Part shown: positions 1-8,917 of the stretch, one piece after another
Layout: each line of letters starts with the position of its first letter
Position numbering within the stretch: position 1 is the first letter of the stretch
From: Saccharum officinarum
Taxonomy: Eukaryota > Streptophyta > Magnoliopsida > Poales > Poaceae
DNA: 64,000 nt
Assembly (NCBI GenBank): GCA_020631735.1
Contig: CM036191.1
Span: forward strand, 41,523,335 to 41,587,334
Direction: 5' to 3'
Program-made: the position numbers and the translations under genes
Notes under the pieces: model-generated
Database searches by the model: none
What the model was told of the DNA's origin: nothing
Seen by the model: only the letters and a program-made list of their open reading frames with translations

Positions 1-624
1 CGGGAGTAGCCTAGGCACCGGCCGGAGCACGAACGAAGCGGCCCGCTGCTGCATCAGGGTGAAGGCCTCCTCCATATCCAACTTCTCCGGCGCCTGCCTT
101 GCCGGCAACTCCCAATCAAACGCATGCACCAAGGTAGCACTCGTGAGCGTGACCATCCTCACCCTCCAGCTGAGCCCGGCGCAGATCCTCCGGCCGGCGC
201 CAAAGGGGATGAGCCCGAAGTCGCCGCCATTGACGTCCACGTCCGCGTGCGAGCCGCCAGGCAGGAACCTGGCCGGGCGCAACTCCAGAGGATCCGGCCA
301 GACTTCCGGGTCGTGGCCGATGCCCCAGAGGTTCACCAGCAGCTGGGCGCCCTGCGGGATGTGGTAGCCGGCGACCTCACACTCGTCAGCGGCCATGCGG
401 GGAACCGAGAGCGGCGTCGTTGGGTGCAGCCGGAGCGTCTCCTTCATGGCCGCGTTGAGGAAGGTGAGGCGCGGGAGGTCCGACTCTGGGACGAGTCTGT
501 CGCGGCCGACCACGGCGTCCAGTTCGTCCTGTGCTCGCCTGAGCAGAGCAGGGTGGCGGATCAGCTCGGCGAGCGACCACTCCACTATGGTCGATGTCGT
601 GTCGGTCCCCGCCACGCTCAGGTT
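1..624 (-). pseudogene. Flavonoid 3'-hydroxylase-like P450 (CYP75B type), exon 2, copy A, runs off window
   Basis: Read on the minus strand from 624 down, this is 208 open codons with no stop, reaching position 1 a few codons short of the expected C-terminus. Seen: the I-helix oxygen-binding motif AGTDTTS (residues 5-11 of the exon), the K-helix ExxR pair in KETLRLHP (residues 61-68), RPARF (116-120) and the heme loop FGAGRRICAG with the ligand Cys at 148. The stretch GGSHADVDVNGG before the heme loop is typical of grass CYP75B enzymes, which hydroxylate the 3' position of the flavonoid B ring at the ER membrane. A splice acceptor (…cacgcag) lies just upstream at 625-626 on the minus strand. 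The exon itself looks healthy, but the associated exon 1 (845-1358) is dead, so the gene is called a pseudogene. Family is confident; exact enzyme activity is inference. Confidence 0.85.
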
Positions 625-844
625 CTGCGTGCCACGCCGTGCGTGTGTGTCAAGGAGCCAGGCAACAAGGAAACAAAATGAGTATGCATGCAGAGGATTT
701 TTTCTATGTTTGTCGCCCGCTAGTTCTACATGTGTGTAGTAGTTTTGTCTTCGTAGTTACTCTTATAAGCATGTGTGCATATAAGATTTTCTTATATGGG
801 TTATGTTTCCAAGTTTAATTTGTGTTAAAATAAGTTTGGCACAC
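625..844 (-). other. Remnant intron between P450 exons of copy A
   Basis: This AT-rich, non-coding stretch starts with an acceptor-like AG next to exon 2 and ends where exon 1 homology stops. Compared with copy B (27966-28720), exon 1 here ends early, so the missing piece is the 3' half of exon 1, the donor site and perhaps part of the intron. It is the site of an internal deletion of roughly 0.3-0.4 kb of coding sequence. Confidence 0.55.
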
Positions 845-1358
845 AAGCTATGCCACCGGTGACGCCGCACCATGAGTGTGGGCCTCATGCTCCCGCACAG
901 CGCGGAAGCGGTTGAGCGTGCTTGGGCATAAGAGGTTCATGGTGCACACCTTCCGCTTGGCGCGTCACAGCGGGCTGTAGAGCGCGAACACCATGTCCTC
1001 GCCGCTGGAGTTGGGTGGGCGGGAGCTGAAGTTGGCGTCGTGGGTGCGCAGGAACTGCTCGGCCACGGCCGCCGACCCGGCCACCACAACGTCGGAGCTG
1101 CCGAACCGCAGGTGCAGCAGCGGGCCAATACACCTTGGACATCTCGTGCAGCGTCTGGTGGTGCTTCTTCCCGCCCGGCTGCAGCAGGTTGCCCAGCACA
1201 GGCCAGCCACTCGGGCCTGGTGGCAGCGGTGCTCTGCGCCTCGTCGGCCACTTCTGCTTCCAGAAGAGTACGTAGCTTATGGCCACGGAGACCACCAAGG
1301 TGGAGATGAGCAGGAGAGAGCTTGTGAGATCATAGCGATCGTGCCCATGCCCATGCAT
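845..1358 (-). pseudogene. CYP75B-like P450 exon 1, copy A (truncated, frameshifted)
   Basis: The start ATG is at 1356-1358 and is followed by a hydrophobic N-terminal anchor (LLLISTLVVSVAISYVLFW) and the proline hinge APLPPGPSGWPVLGNLLQ, both typical of ER-bound plant P450s. Reading is then lost: one extra A near 1127 (plus strand) shifts the frame just after the KVY codons, and sense continues in the next frame as LLHLRFGSSDVVVAG … FSSRPPNSSGE. In that frame a TGA at 965-967 replaces the Trp codon of the conserved PRWRAKRK stretch. Homology to copy B stops near 845, so the second half of the exon is gone. Three independent lesions make this a firm pseudogene. Its upstream region is paralogous to 28721-31595. 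Confidence 0.85.
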
Positions 1359-1595
1359 GCAGTTAGTTTATCTGTGCCTTGCTTATTGCATGATTTACCA
1401 GTTATATATATATGCCCATTACACAGTAAGTAACAAATTTCAGCAGGCGGAACAGTTCGTGAGCAATCTGTTGTAGCTATAATTTTGTATTAATAGAACA
1501 ACTTCTTTGAACAAGTAAGCAAACTAGTGTGGCCAAGCTTAACACTTACTGCCATGCTGGCTCCGCAGAAATCTACAGCGGATTTGTAGTTGCTG
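1359..1595 (-). promoter_or_regulatory. Upstream region of P450 copy A (paralogue of 28721-28872 and 29291-29340)
   Basis: Upstream of the P450 start, a TATATATATA run (near 1404-1413 on plus) could have been the TATA element. The sequence matches 28721-28872 closely and continues at 29291-29340, skipping a 415-bp hAT-type MITE present only in copy B. The intact site here, AAACTAGTGTGGCC at 1521-1534, is therefore the empty target for that insertion. Confidence 0.55.
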
Positions 1596-2950
1596 GCTGC
1601 ATAGTAAAATTGATAACATTTGAATCAAAGTCAGACGGAGACAAACTTATATCAAAGTTGTATATCTTGAGATCTACGGATTTGTAGTTGCTGGCTCTTT
1701 TACTTGAAATCAGTTACATCCTACAAATTCTGTTTGCAGTTCTCACATTTTCAAATCCATTTTTTCAAAATTTTCAAACAACATCCGATATAGAAATTAC
1801 CAAAACAAAGCTCTAGATCTCAAGAAGATCTAAAACATTGCGGCTGAGAACTTTTTCATTTGAAATAGTTTATGGTCCCAAAATTCAGTTTGAAGTCCTC
1901 ACATTTTGAAATTGAAAAATTTCAAATGATCTAGTATGCAGAAATAGCAAAACCAAATGATGTAGATCTGAAAAAGCTATACATCTTTGTAGTTGACAAC
2001 CTTTCAATTTGAATTTCTCATATTTTAAAATTCAAAAAATTTTAAAGTCATTAGATGGAGAAATAGCAAAACCAAAAGTTGTAGTACTCGATGATATCTA
2101 CATCTTTGCAGTCGAAACACATTTCATTTGAATTCATACAGGATTCCAAACATTTCTAAATCCAATAAAGTGTATCGAAAACGAATATATGTAACCCTTA
2201 AACACAAGTGAATTTGGGTGGAGTGGCTAGGGAAGGTACACACGAGGCTTGATGTTGGGGATTTGAATCGGCTCGGGTTTCTTGCCACCCCTACAAAACA
2301 TTTACTTGTAGGGACAACCAGGTAGAGGAGGCTTATGAGCCGCCACTACAAATCCTAGCTGTGTGAAACATCATAATAAAATTTCTAATTCTAAAAAAAC
2401 AGCCATATTTCACAGCGGTATCAATTTAGTTCTTTGTGCAATGGATTGAATCAATGTCTGGCCAATTATTTGAGTAAGCTGTATATGCAACGGTGACGGT
2501 GCTGGGTCCCCTTGCTTAAATAAGTGTTCGGAACATAAACATACAAGCTATGTGCATGTTAGATGTATGATGCCCCTGTTATTGATGCCAAACATGTTTG
2601 GGACAGTTTGTATATCCAAATTTTCTGCACACTTCAGACAAGTATTTAGTGGCCATATGTTGTGTCTGTATTAGTACAACTTCTTTGACTACGCAGACTA
2701 CATAAAACAGAGCTGGACCCGAGCAACGTTGGCTAATTGTTGTCATCACTCTCTTGTTTCATCCTTTTTTTTGTCTGTGTTTCCTTGTCACCTGCTGAGT
2801 GCTGGAAAATAATACTTTAGTTATTACATTGAAATCTTATCTTTCATTTAGATTTGGCCATTAAATCATCACAAGTTTGATGTCCATTAAGTGAGACCAC
2901 TATACAACCTCTAACACATACACTTGACAATGGAGTTTTCTTTCTATTAA
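1596..2950. repeat. Duplicated block A containing a CACTA (En/Spm) remnant
   Basis: This block is colinear with 30245-31595 at high identity by eye. The first ~800 bp has the look of a CACTA element: paired stretches such as ATCAAAGTTGTATATCTTGA, and a subterminal unit TGTAGGGACAACCAGGTAGA near 2311 followed by GAGCCGCCACTACAAATCC. The copy in block B keeps a CACTA-type terminus at 30014; this one has lost it. The rest (about 2400-2950) is AT-rich unique-looking DNA shared by both copies. No gene is visible. Confidence 0.6.
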
Positions 2951-5900
2951 CATGTCTTCAATTAAGGACTTGCATCATTTGAGAAACAGGCCAAATAATA
3001 AATCTAAACCAAATTGTCAACCATTAATAAGTTCCGCTTAACCATGTTAATCTAGTTGGCTGGAAAGGACACGCCATGTATGTCCCACTATGCAGAAAAA
3101 CAGTGAGGTTAGAGTGTGATATTACAGTTTAAGGTAACATGAAAGATTCCTCACGCCCAAGAGTTCAGAGAGTGGAAGTCTAAATCTCAAATAGGACATA
3201 GAGTTTATGATACAACATCTGAGTTATGCTATAACCCAAATTGTCTACTCCTGGACGCCAGTACCCACAACCTAGGGTATAGGCTCTTTGCGGTACGAAA
3301 AGCTTTAAAGTGGCACTTGTCCAATTGCTCACCTGCATCAACACAAATATACTCCAAATAAATATACCACATGTGAGATCCAAATAAATATACCAAAGGT
3401 TTTGAGTCCAAGTAGTTCAATAAATAGGCATTTGGTACATGATGATTAAATGGAACTACGTCTTAACAAATTATATCTAGGTTTAATCATCTAGCAAAAA
3501 CATATGTAATCATGAAGGGCGAGTTTAATCTTCCATAAGTTGTCATAATGAAAACTCTACATTATGGCCAACAAATTTTAGTGTTTGTTAGCAGCAATAT
3601 AGCGATTCGAGTTAAGTCTTGCACGTGTCACATCCATCCTAGTGCTGACACCATGTACCAGACACATGTTGCCACTGTGCCTCAATCTCCATGCCACGCC
3701 CTCGTAGCTACACATGATGCCCGCTACCAACATGAGATTTGATCCTTGTCAACGTGATGGGGATGTGATTCCCAATCTCCCGTCAGGTTCAAGACAACTA
3801 TCGATTTGGTTGGAGAGTGACACACCGATCCGGCTTCATTTCACAAAGACCCAAACCCTGTAACCTTAGCACCATGTCTCCTCTGGTTATCAACTATGTC
3901 ACAATCCGGTTGACCTTGCCATGAAGGCTAATCCCTGCTGCGAATCGAAGAACACAAGCAAGAACAAGATAAAACGCAACTCAAATAAAGTGACAATTGC
4001 GGATATATGATTAAGAACTAGAAGTTGGGGTCTCACAAACCAATAACGGCGACTGTTCAAAGACAAATTAATCTTAAGCAAAACTCAAACCGTAAACTAG
4101 GAAGCAGCTACTGATTATAAAGCCTAAGGGGCATCTAAGGACCCCTACTCATGTCGCTAAGAAGTCTCGACACGTTACAAGGGCCAAACGGCCCAAAAGA
4201 CGGTGACGCAGCGCCCTAACAGATTCTGGATGTCAAATTGTTTTGACCCTTCCCATTGACTCTAATGGAATTTGGGCCTCAAACAAAAGCCATTGGTTAG
4301 CTTATGAAATTATCTTTCCATCCATATGTGGATCATCGAAAACGGAGTCCGGATGTATTCTGGGCGTCCATTTTACTACAGACTGGTCCTGGAGCTCGAG
4401 ATAGACTCGAACTTGATATGAATTGGGCCTCCAACTTGGCTCGAACGCCCTTGCTTGACTCCTAAGGTGGTGTCCAAGGAGGAGGACGTCCTTGGGCATC
4501 TCTTAGGTGTTCTCCATCTTCTTGGGGTGTGCTCCAACTTGGGCCTGGGTCCCAAGTGTGAATAACAATCCCACGACGACGCCGTAGCACCGACAGAAAT
4601 AGTAGCAGAGTGTCTCGATGATTTGGAGGCGTTGCCAATGTGATATTGAGGTGAAACCAGATCTATTTGAAATCTTATTAAATAATCTTTCCATCTAGTG
4701 CCCATTGACCTCAATCGCACTCCGGATGGATGAGTTATGGCCTTCCCAATGAAACACTATCGGGCTGCCGATGAACCAAAAGTTCAACTTTGATGGACTT
4801 GCACTTTGAGACACATTTGTACCTACATTCAAATAATGATATATACATGTGGAACCAAGTGAATTGTACCCAAAATTACTACGCAAATGTAGGAACGAGC
4901 GCACCTTATAATCAATGGTCGTATCCTTTGGTGTCATGACCTCATCACAACGTATACAACACACGAAGTTAGGGTATGCAGCGGATCCAGCCTAGCTTGC
5001 TATATCCACAGGCCAGCGCCCCCTAGGCCCAGATCCACCGGAGCCGATAACATACCAAGGCCATGGGCCTAACACAATCTAAAAGACTAGTCTGATAGGT
5101 GAGGGCTGCCCTTGCTTTATATGTTGTGTTGTGCTCCCATTACTCATAGCATGTTTTCTAGATTCTATTTTCCTTATAATTTGATTATTAGCTTTCTAGT
5201 TTTAATTTATCACCCTGCTGCCAACGCTGTCTCAGTCTGATCTGATTGGTGGTGAACAATAGATTACATCTAGTCAGTTTGTAGATGTCTTTGTATGGAC
5301 AATAGAAGATTGATCATATGCTATGCTTTACTGTCTACTTCGCATCGACTTTGTAATCGATAGACTATGCTTTCATGATTTGTCTTGTTTTATGTTTGTC
5401 GGTTCAATGCTTCGTATGATTTTATACTTTGTTTTGCTGATGATGCTTATTTAGATTGTTTTATGTTATTGACTTGCTAGATATCGACTCTGTAGTCGAC
5501 ATCCTTATTCATCGTCTCTTTAGCCATACATTGGAACTGTCTGGATCAAAGCCGACATATTTCACCTTAAATTACTGATCATCTTTTCCTTATCAATTAC
5601 AGTTCAAATTGTTTGGCATGCCTACGAATCCAAAACATATAGGACCTGCATTGAAGTTAAGCAGATCACTTCTAGGCTTGTCACGTGTCCTGCGTGGTGA
5701 CCAATTTTCTGTGTTAGCAGGTTTTTTTGATAAATGAAGTATTCTAATAACTAAAGATAATTACATCAAGTTGATACAACCATCTTGAGATCACTTCCCA
5801 CCTTTGCATTAAAGCACACGGCCGATAAAAAGTTATTTTCTTGATAAAAACAGACTCCCGATTGACTTTCAATCCATAGACTAGACTGTCACCCATGTGC

Positions 5901-6130
5901 CCGGGTAAAAAATTCCTTGACCATGCACTCCAATTGTTTCCATACCGCTATGACCAAATCCTATGAATGCACCTGCTTGAGAATAACCCAAGTACGGAGC
6001 CCGTGGATAATCAAGTAGATAACCTGCAAAGGAAAGTTGATATTTTTTTTATCAAAAACCATATCATTTCGACATAGACACAAAGACCAACATGTTGTGG
6101 CCGCTCTTAGCAGAAGTAGTTATAGAAATA
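2951..6130. other. Degenerate repeat-derived DNA, no gene recognised
   Basis: No convincing gene was found. ORFs are short and lack recognisable motifs. From about 3880 to 5040 the sequence reads like decayed LTR-retrotransposon DNA in reverse orientation, with scattered GC-rich patches. From about 5090 to 5700 it is T-rich with a leader-like look. A T-run at 5726-5732 followed by sequence to about 6100 might be the 3' end of a minus-strand LINE. None of these assignments is firm. This ~3-kb stretch, with the peptide gene after it, is absent from duplicated block B. Confidence 0.35.
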
Positions 6131-6224
6131 GAGTATGGATAGATGACCATGTCAACTAGATTATGACATATTTATTTTTTGGGTCCACGAGATATCTAGA
6201 CTTGAGATATCAAAACTCTAGTAG
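6131..6224 (+). repeat. Direct repeat, left copy, flanking the cysteine-rich peptide gene
   Basis: About 90 bp here (ATAGATGACCATG…CAACTAGATT … CTAGACTTGAGATATCAAAACT) recurs in the same orientation at 7395-7488. The pair flanks the small secreted-peptide gene at 6503-6876. A further weaker echo lies at about 6315-6376. Confidence 0.65.
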
Positions 6225-6413
6225 AGTATAACACACATTGAAGAGCTCCAATATAGATATAGAGATATAGGTATGTAGGTATTGACAAAAAAAAAGACCA
6301 CTGGAAAAGATTTTCTGACATATTTATTATTTGGGTCTAAGCTAATTAAGAGATATCCGTGACTCAAGGTATCAATACATTATTTCCAGGCAAGGTGTTC
6401 CTCTATAAAAGCA

Positions 6414-6420
6414 CCTACAA
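6414..6420 (+). promoter_or_regulatory. TATA box of the cysteine-rich peptide gene
   Basis: TATAAAA sits in CTCTATAAAAGCACC, 83 bp upstream of the chosen ATG. This gives a predicted transcription start near 6445-6450 and a 5' leader of about 55 bp, normal for a short plant gene. Confidence 0.6.
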
Positions 6421-6502
6421 ACGCTGAAATGGATTTGACAACAAGCACTATATCGATCCTCACTTCTTCTCCCTCGCAAAAACTAAAGGAAACGACAGCA
6501 GC

Positions 6503-6876
6503 ATGGCAAGGATGGTGCACTACTTGATGGCTACTTCGTTCGTGGTTCTTGTGATCTGCTGTAGGCACCCATACCTTCATACTTTGATCTGCTGTGCACT
6601 GCCATAATTTTAGAGATTTTCATAAGATCATTATTATTTTACCGACCAGTCTTGTTTAGTGCTAACATTGCATTGCGTTGTATTATTGCTTGTGCAGGCT
6701 TGTTCCCTTGGAGTATGCAGCTGCAGCCACCTTGCTTCGAGCCTCCGACTCACCGCTGTGTGGATGGCCGCAGCTGCGTATTTGTTTGCCAGTATAACGG
6801 AATCAAGACCTATAAGGCATTCTGCAAACATCCTACAAATGCTCAGGAGCCCTATTTGTGCTGCTGCCCACTATAG
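6503..6876 (+). CDS. Small secreted cysteine-rich peptide (defensin-like), two exons
   Basis: Exon 1 is 6503-6560 and exon 2 is 6698-6876, joined by a 137-bp intron with GT donor (CTGCT|GTAGGC) and AG acceptor (TTGTGCAG|GCTTG). The 78-residue product starts with a hydrophobic signal peptide (MARMVHYLMATSFVVLVICC). A mature domain of about 50 residues follows, with Cys spacing roughly C-x7-C-x5-C-x3-C-x10-C-x12-CCC and ending in LCCCPL. A signal peptide encoded mainly by exon 1, a phase-1 intron near the cleavage site and a Cys-dense mature part are the plan of plant defensin-like and related families (DEFL, MEG/ESF-type). Those are secreted and act as antimicrobial or reproductive signalling peptides. 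The terminal CCC does not fit the classic plant-defensin pattern, so the subfamily is not assigned. A TATA box upstream and a poly(A) signal downstream support a real, intact gene. Confidence 0.75.
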
Positions 6877-6929
6877 ATTTGAATGGTGTAATTAACAGTT
6901 AATGCATCCAGCATGTCTGGTGCAAATTA

Positions 6930-6935
6930 AATAAA
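6930..6935 (+). promoter_or_regulatory. Poly(A) signal of the cysteine-rich peptide gene
   Basis: AATAAA lies 54 bp after the stop codon in AAATTAAATAAAATCTG. The spacing fits a short 3' UTR. Confidence 0.5.
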
Positions 6936-7187
6936 ATCTGCCCATCCATCTGTTGTTAGCAATCTTCGATCTATATGTCAGGTGTGTTTTGTTTCCTACA
7001 ACAGAAAAAGTTGATTCCATACGCTGTACTGACCTTTTGTTAAAAAAAATCAGTTCTCCTCTAGAGGATGATTGTAAAATGGCTATTAATGTGAAGAAGT
7101 CCAAGCAGTAGTCCCCCGCGTTGCCTGTAGCTGCTTTATATTCTTAACTGTTCTTTGCTCATTACTTAATTTAGAAAAATAGGGCTT

Positions 7188-7385
7188 CTATAAAGTTTTA
7201 AAATGTCGCTGCGTCTATATTTATGACATTAGTGATTTATTTCTTTTCCTGGCACATGGATGTGGGATAGGCGGGAGGTGCATGTGTGCAGTGTGCATGC
7301 CGGAGGGCTGCAACATGCATGCTTGGAACTTAGCGTTTCCAATGTGGAATATAATACAATCAATATAGATATAGATATAGATGTG
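7188..7385. repeat. Duplicated segment A (paralogue of 51475-51650)
   Basis: This ~200-bp stretch, beginning TATAAAGTTTTAAAATGTCG and running to AGTATAATACAAT-like sequence and ATAGAT repeats, reappears at 51475-51650 at about 90% identity by eye. It is downstream of the peptide gene here but abuts a LINE fragment there. It is best read as the far end of the same segmental duplication that copied the P450 region. Confidence 0.7.
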
Positions 7386-7394
7386 TAGATCTAA

Positions 7395-7488
7395 GGACAC
7401 AGTATAGATGACCATGGCAACTAGATTCTAATATTTATTATTTGGGTATGAGAGATCGATATTGATCTAGACTTGAGATATCAAAACT
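7395..7488 (+). repeat. Direct repeat, right copy, flanking the cysteine-rich peptide gene
   Basis: This is the partner of 6131-6224, in the same orientation about 1.26 kb away, sharing TAGATGACCATG, CAACTAGATT and CTAGACTTGAGATATC. It ends directly against the mariner-type end at 7489. Confidence 0.65.
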
Positions 7489-7560
7489 ACTCCCTCCGTA
7501 CCCATATTAGTTGTCATTTAGAACAAGATTGTGCTTACCAAGGAGTCATTAACTAGTGGT
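7489..7560. mobile_element. Mariner/Stowaway-type terminus
   Basis: CTACTCCCTCCGTACCCATAT followed by TAGTTGTCATTTAGAAC is the familiar end of grass mariner-like and Stowaway elements (consensus TACTCCCTCCGT). A matching inverted end was not found; CGGAGGG at 7849-7855 is only a weak candidate. The element is probably truncated. Confidence 0.5.
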
Positions 7561-7610
7561 ATTTTTCCTCCTTTGCCCTTATTAAAAAGACTGCAGGTGT
7601 GTCCGGTACA

Positions 7611-7690
7611 ACAATCTTGCGTAGTTCGAGTGGCTAGTCCTCCATGGCCCGAGGCTAGCGGTGGTCGTTTCGAGTCCCTGCAGGCTTTTT
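7611..7690 (+). repeat. tRNA-derived SINE-like sequence
   Basis: A box-A-like TAGTTCGAGTGGCTAG (7622-7637) is followed about 30 bp later by a near-perfect RNA polymerase III box B, GTTTCGAGTCC (consensus GGTTCGANTCC). GC-rich stem-like sequence lies between them. The acceptor stem of a functional tRNA is not apparent, so this is more likely the head of a SINE than a tRNA gene. The 3' end of the SINE is not defined; a T-run follows at 7686. Confidence 0.45.
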
Positions 7691-8004
7691 TTTTTGTTGA
7701 TGGCCGCTCATGTGCGCTCACGTTTTGGCATGGCACCCAGATTTCATTTTTGGGAATTGGTGAAGAGAAAAGGGCGGTACAAACTGATGGAGAGGGAAAG
7801 GGCGCTAAAATTTCGTTTTTGTTTCGATCGGTTAGAAGGGGTAGTAACGGAGGGAAATAGAAGTGCGAGATAGGCGGGAAGCAAACTGGCCTGTGGAATC
7901 TTAACTGAAAGCTGCATGCAAAGCTAGGAGTACTCGCTGCATGCAAAGCGGGATTTTAAGGACTCGTGCACGCGATTAATTCCGTCCTTCTCGAGCGGAG
8001 AACT
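7691..8004. other. Intergenic DNA, no feature recognised
   Basis: Mixed-composition sequence follows the SINE-like head. It contains a short direct repeat (GCTGCATGCAAAGC, about 7912 and 7938) and no gene. Confidence 0.4.
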
Positions 8005-8917
8005 TGTTGCCGAGGAGAGTATCGCCGGGCTAGGCAGTGCGGCGGCGACGGCGACGGCAAGAGAAAGAGGAGAAAAATATAATTTACTACACGAGAGATT
8101 TTCCAAACTAGAGGCTCCTCTTACGATAGTTTTGGTGTGCTTTGTCAAGGGGTAGGTACGTATATATAGGGAGGAAAACTCTTCACCTCCATGTCAACTA
8201 GCGATATGGTGCTAATTGACGTTGCACCATCCACCTCCGCTAATAGGCCTAAGTAATCATTTAAGCCCATTAGTAAATAAATGTGTGAGCCTTTGAGATT
8301 TATTAAGATTATTGCACATGGGCTTTGAGCGTTGGGAAAAATGAGAGATTTATTATTTTCGGAATTAATTAATTTCATGGATAAAATAATTCCAGAAAAG
8401 TCTAGAATTATTATTTAAGCCGCGAAAAATACTCCGAAAGCTCCAAAAATTCGGGAAAAATTCCCAGAGACATTATGGAATATGAGGAACCCAAATAAAG
8501 TATTTGGAGCTCATGATAAGATATTTTAGAGCATCTAAAAATTAGATTATGCTCACAGACAAGTGGAAACAAGCTACAGAAAAAGTCAGAAAAATTTCCG
8601 AGAAGTTTGTAGAGGTTGATTGACGGATGAGAAACAAGGAATTTGATTGTAGAAAAAAGATATATGTATATCGGGAAAGGAAAATCGACCTAAACGCATT
8701 TTGAAAGAATAACTTGAATTCATTTTGATCTTTGGTCAAAACCAAGCAATACAAAAACACAAATGCATCAGCATGAATGCATCAACAAGTTGCTAAACCT
8801 TATGATAAATTTTAATTTAGTGAAAAATATTATTTCCCTATGTTTTCATGAGCACAAAAATTCAAAATTAACTCATTTTAGCTCTATTTCCAAAGAAGCA
8901 AATTTTAGGGTGTTACA
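8005..8917 (-). repeat. 3' LTR of the 8005-12584 element
   Basis: On plus it runs from TGTTGCCGAGG to GGGTGTTACA. It matches 11671-12584 over its whole length and has the purine tract directly after it at 8918-8932. Confidence 0.85.

Noticed and set aside
124..681. A 185-codon plus-strand open frame at the window start.
   Set aside because: It is the antisense shadow of the GC-rich P450 exon 2, which has clear heme and ExxR motifs on the minus strand.
7621..7680. A functional tRNA gene.
   Set aside because: Only box A- and B-like elements are visible. I could not fold an acceptor stem and anticodon arm, so a SINE head is more likely.
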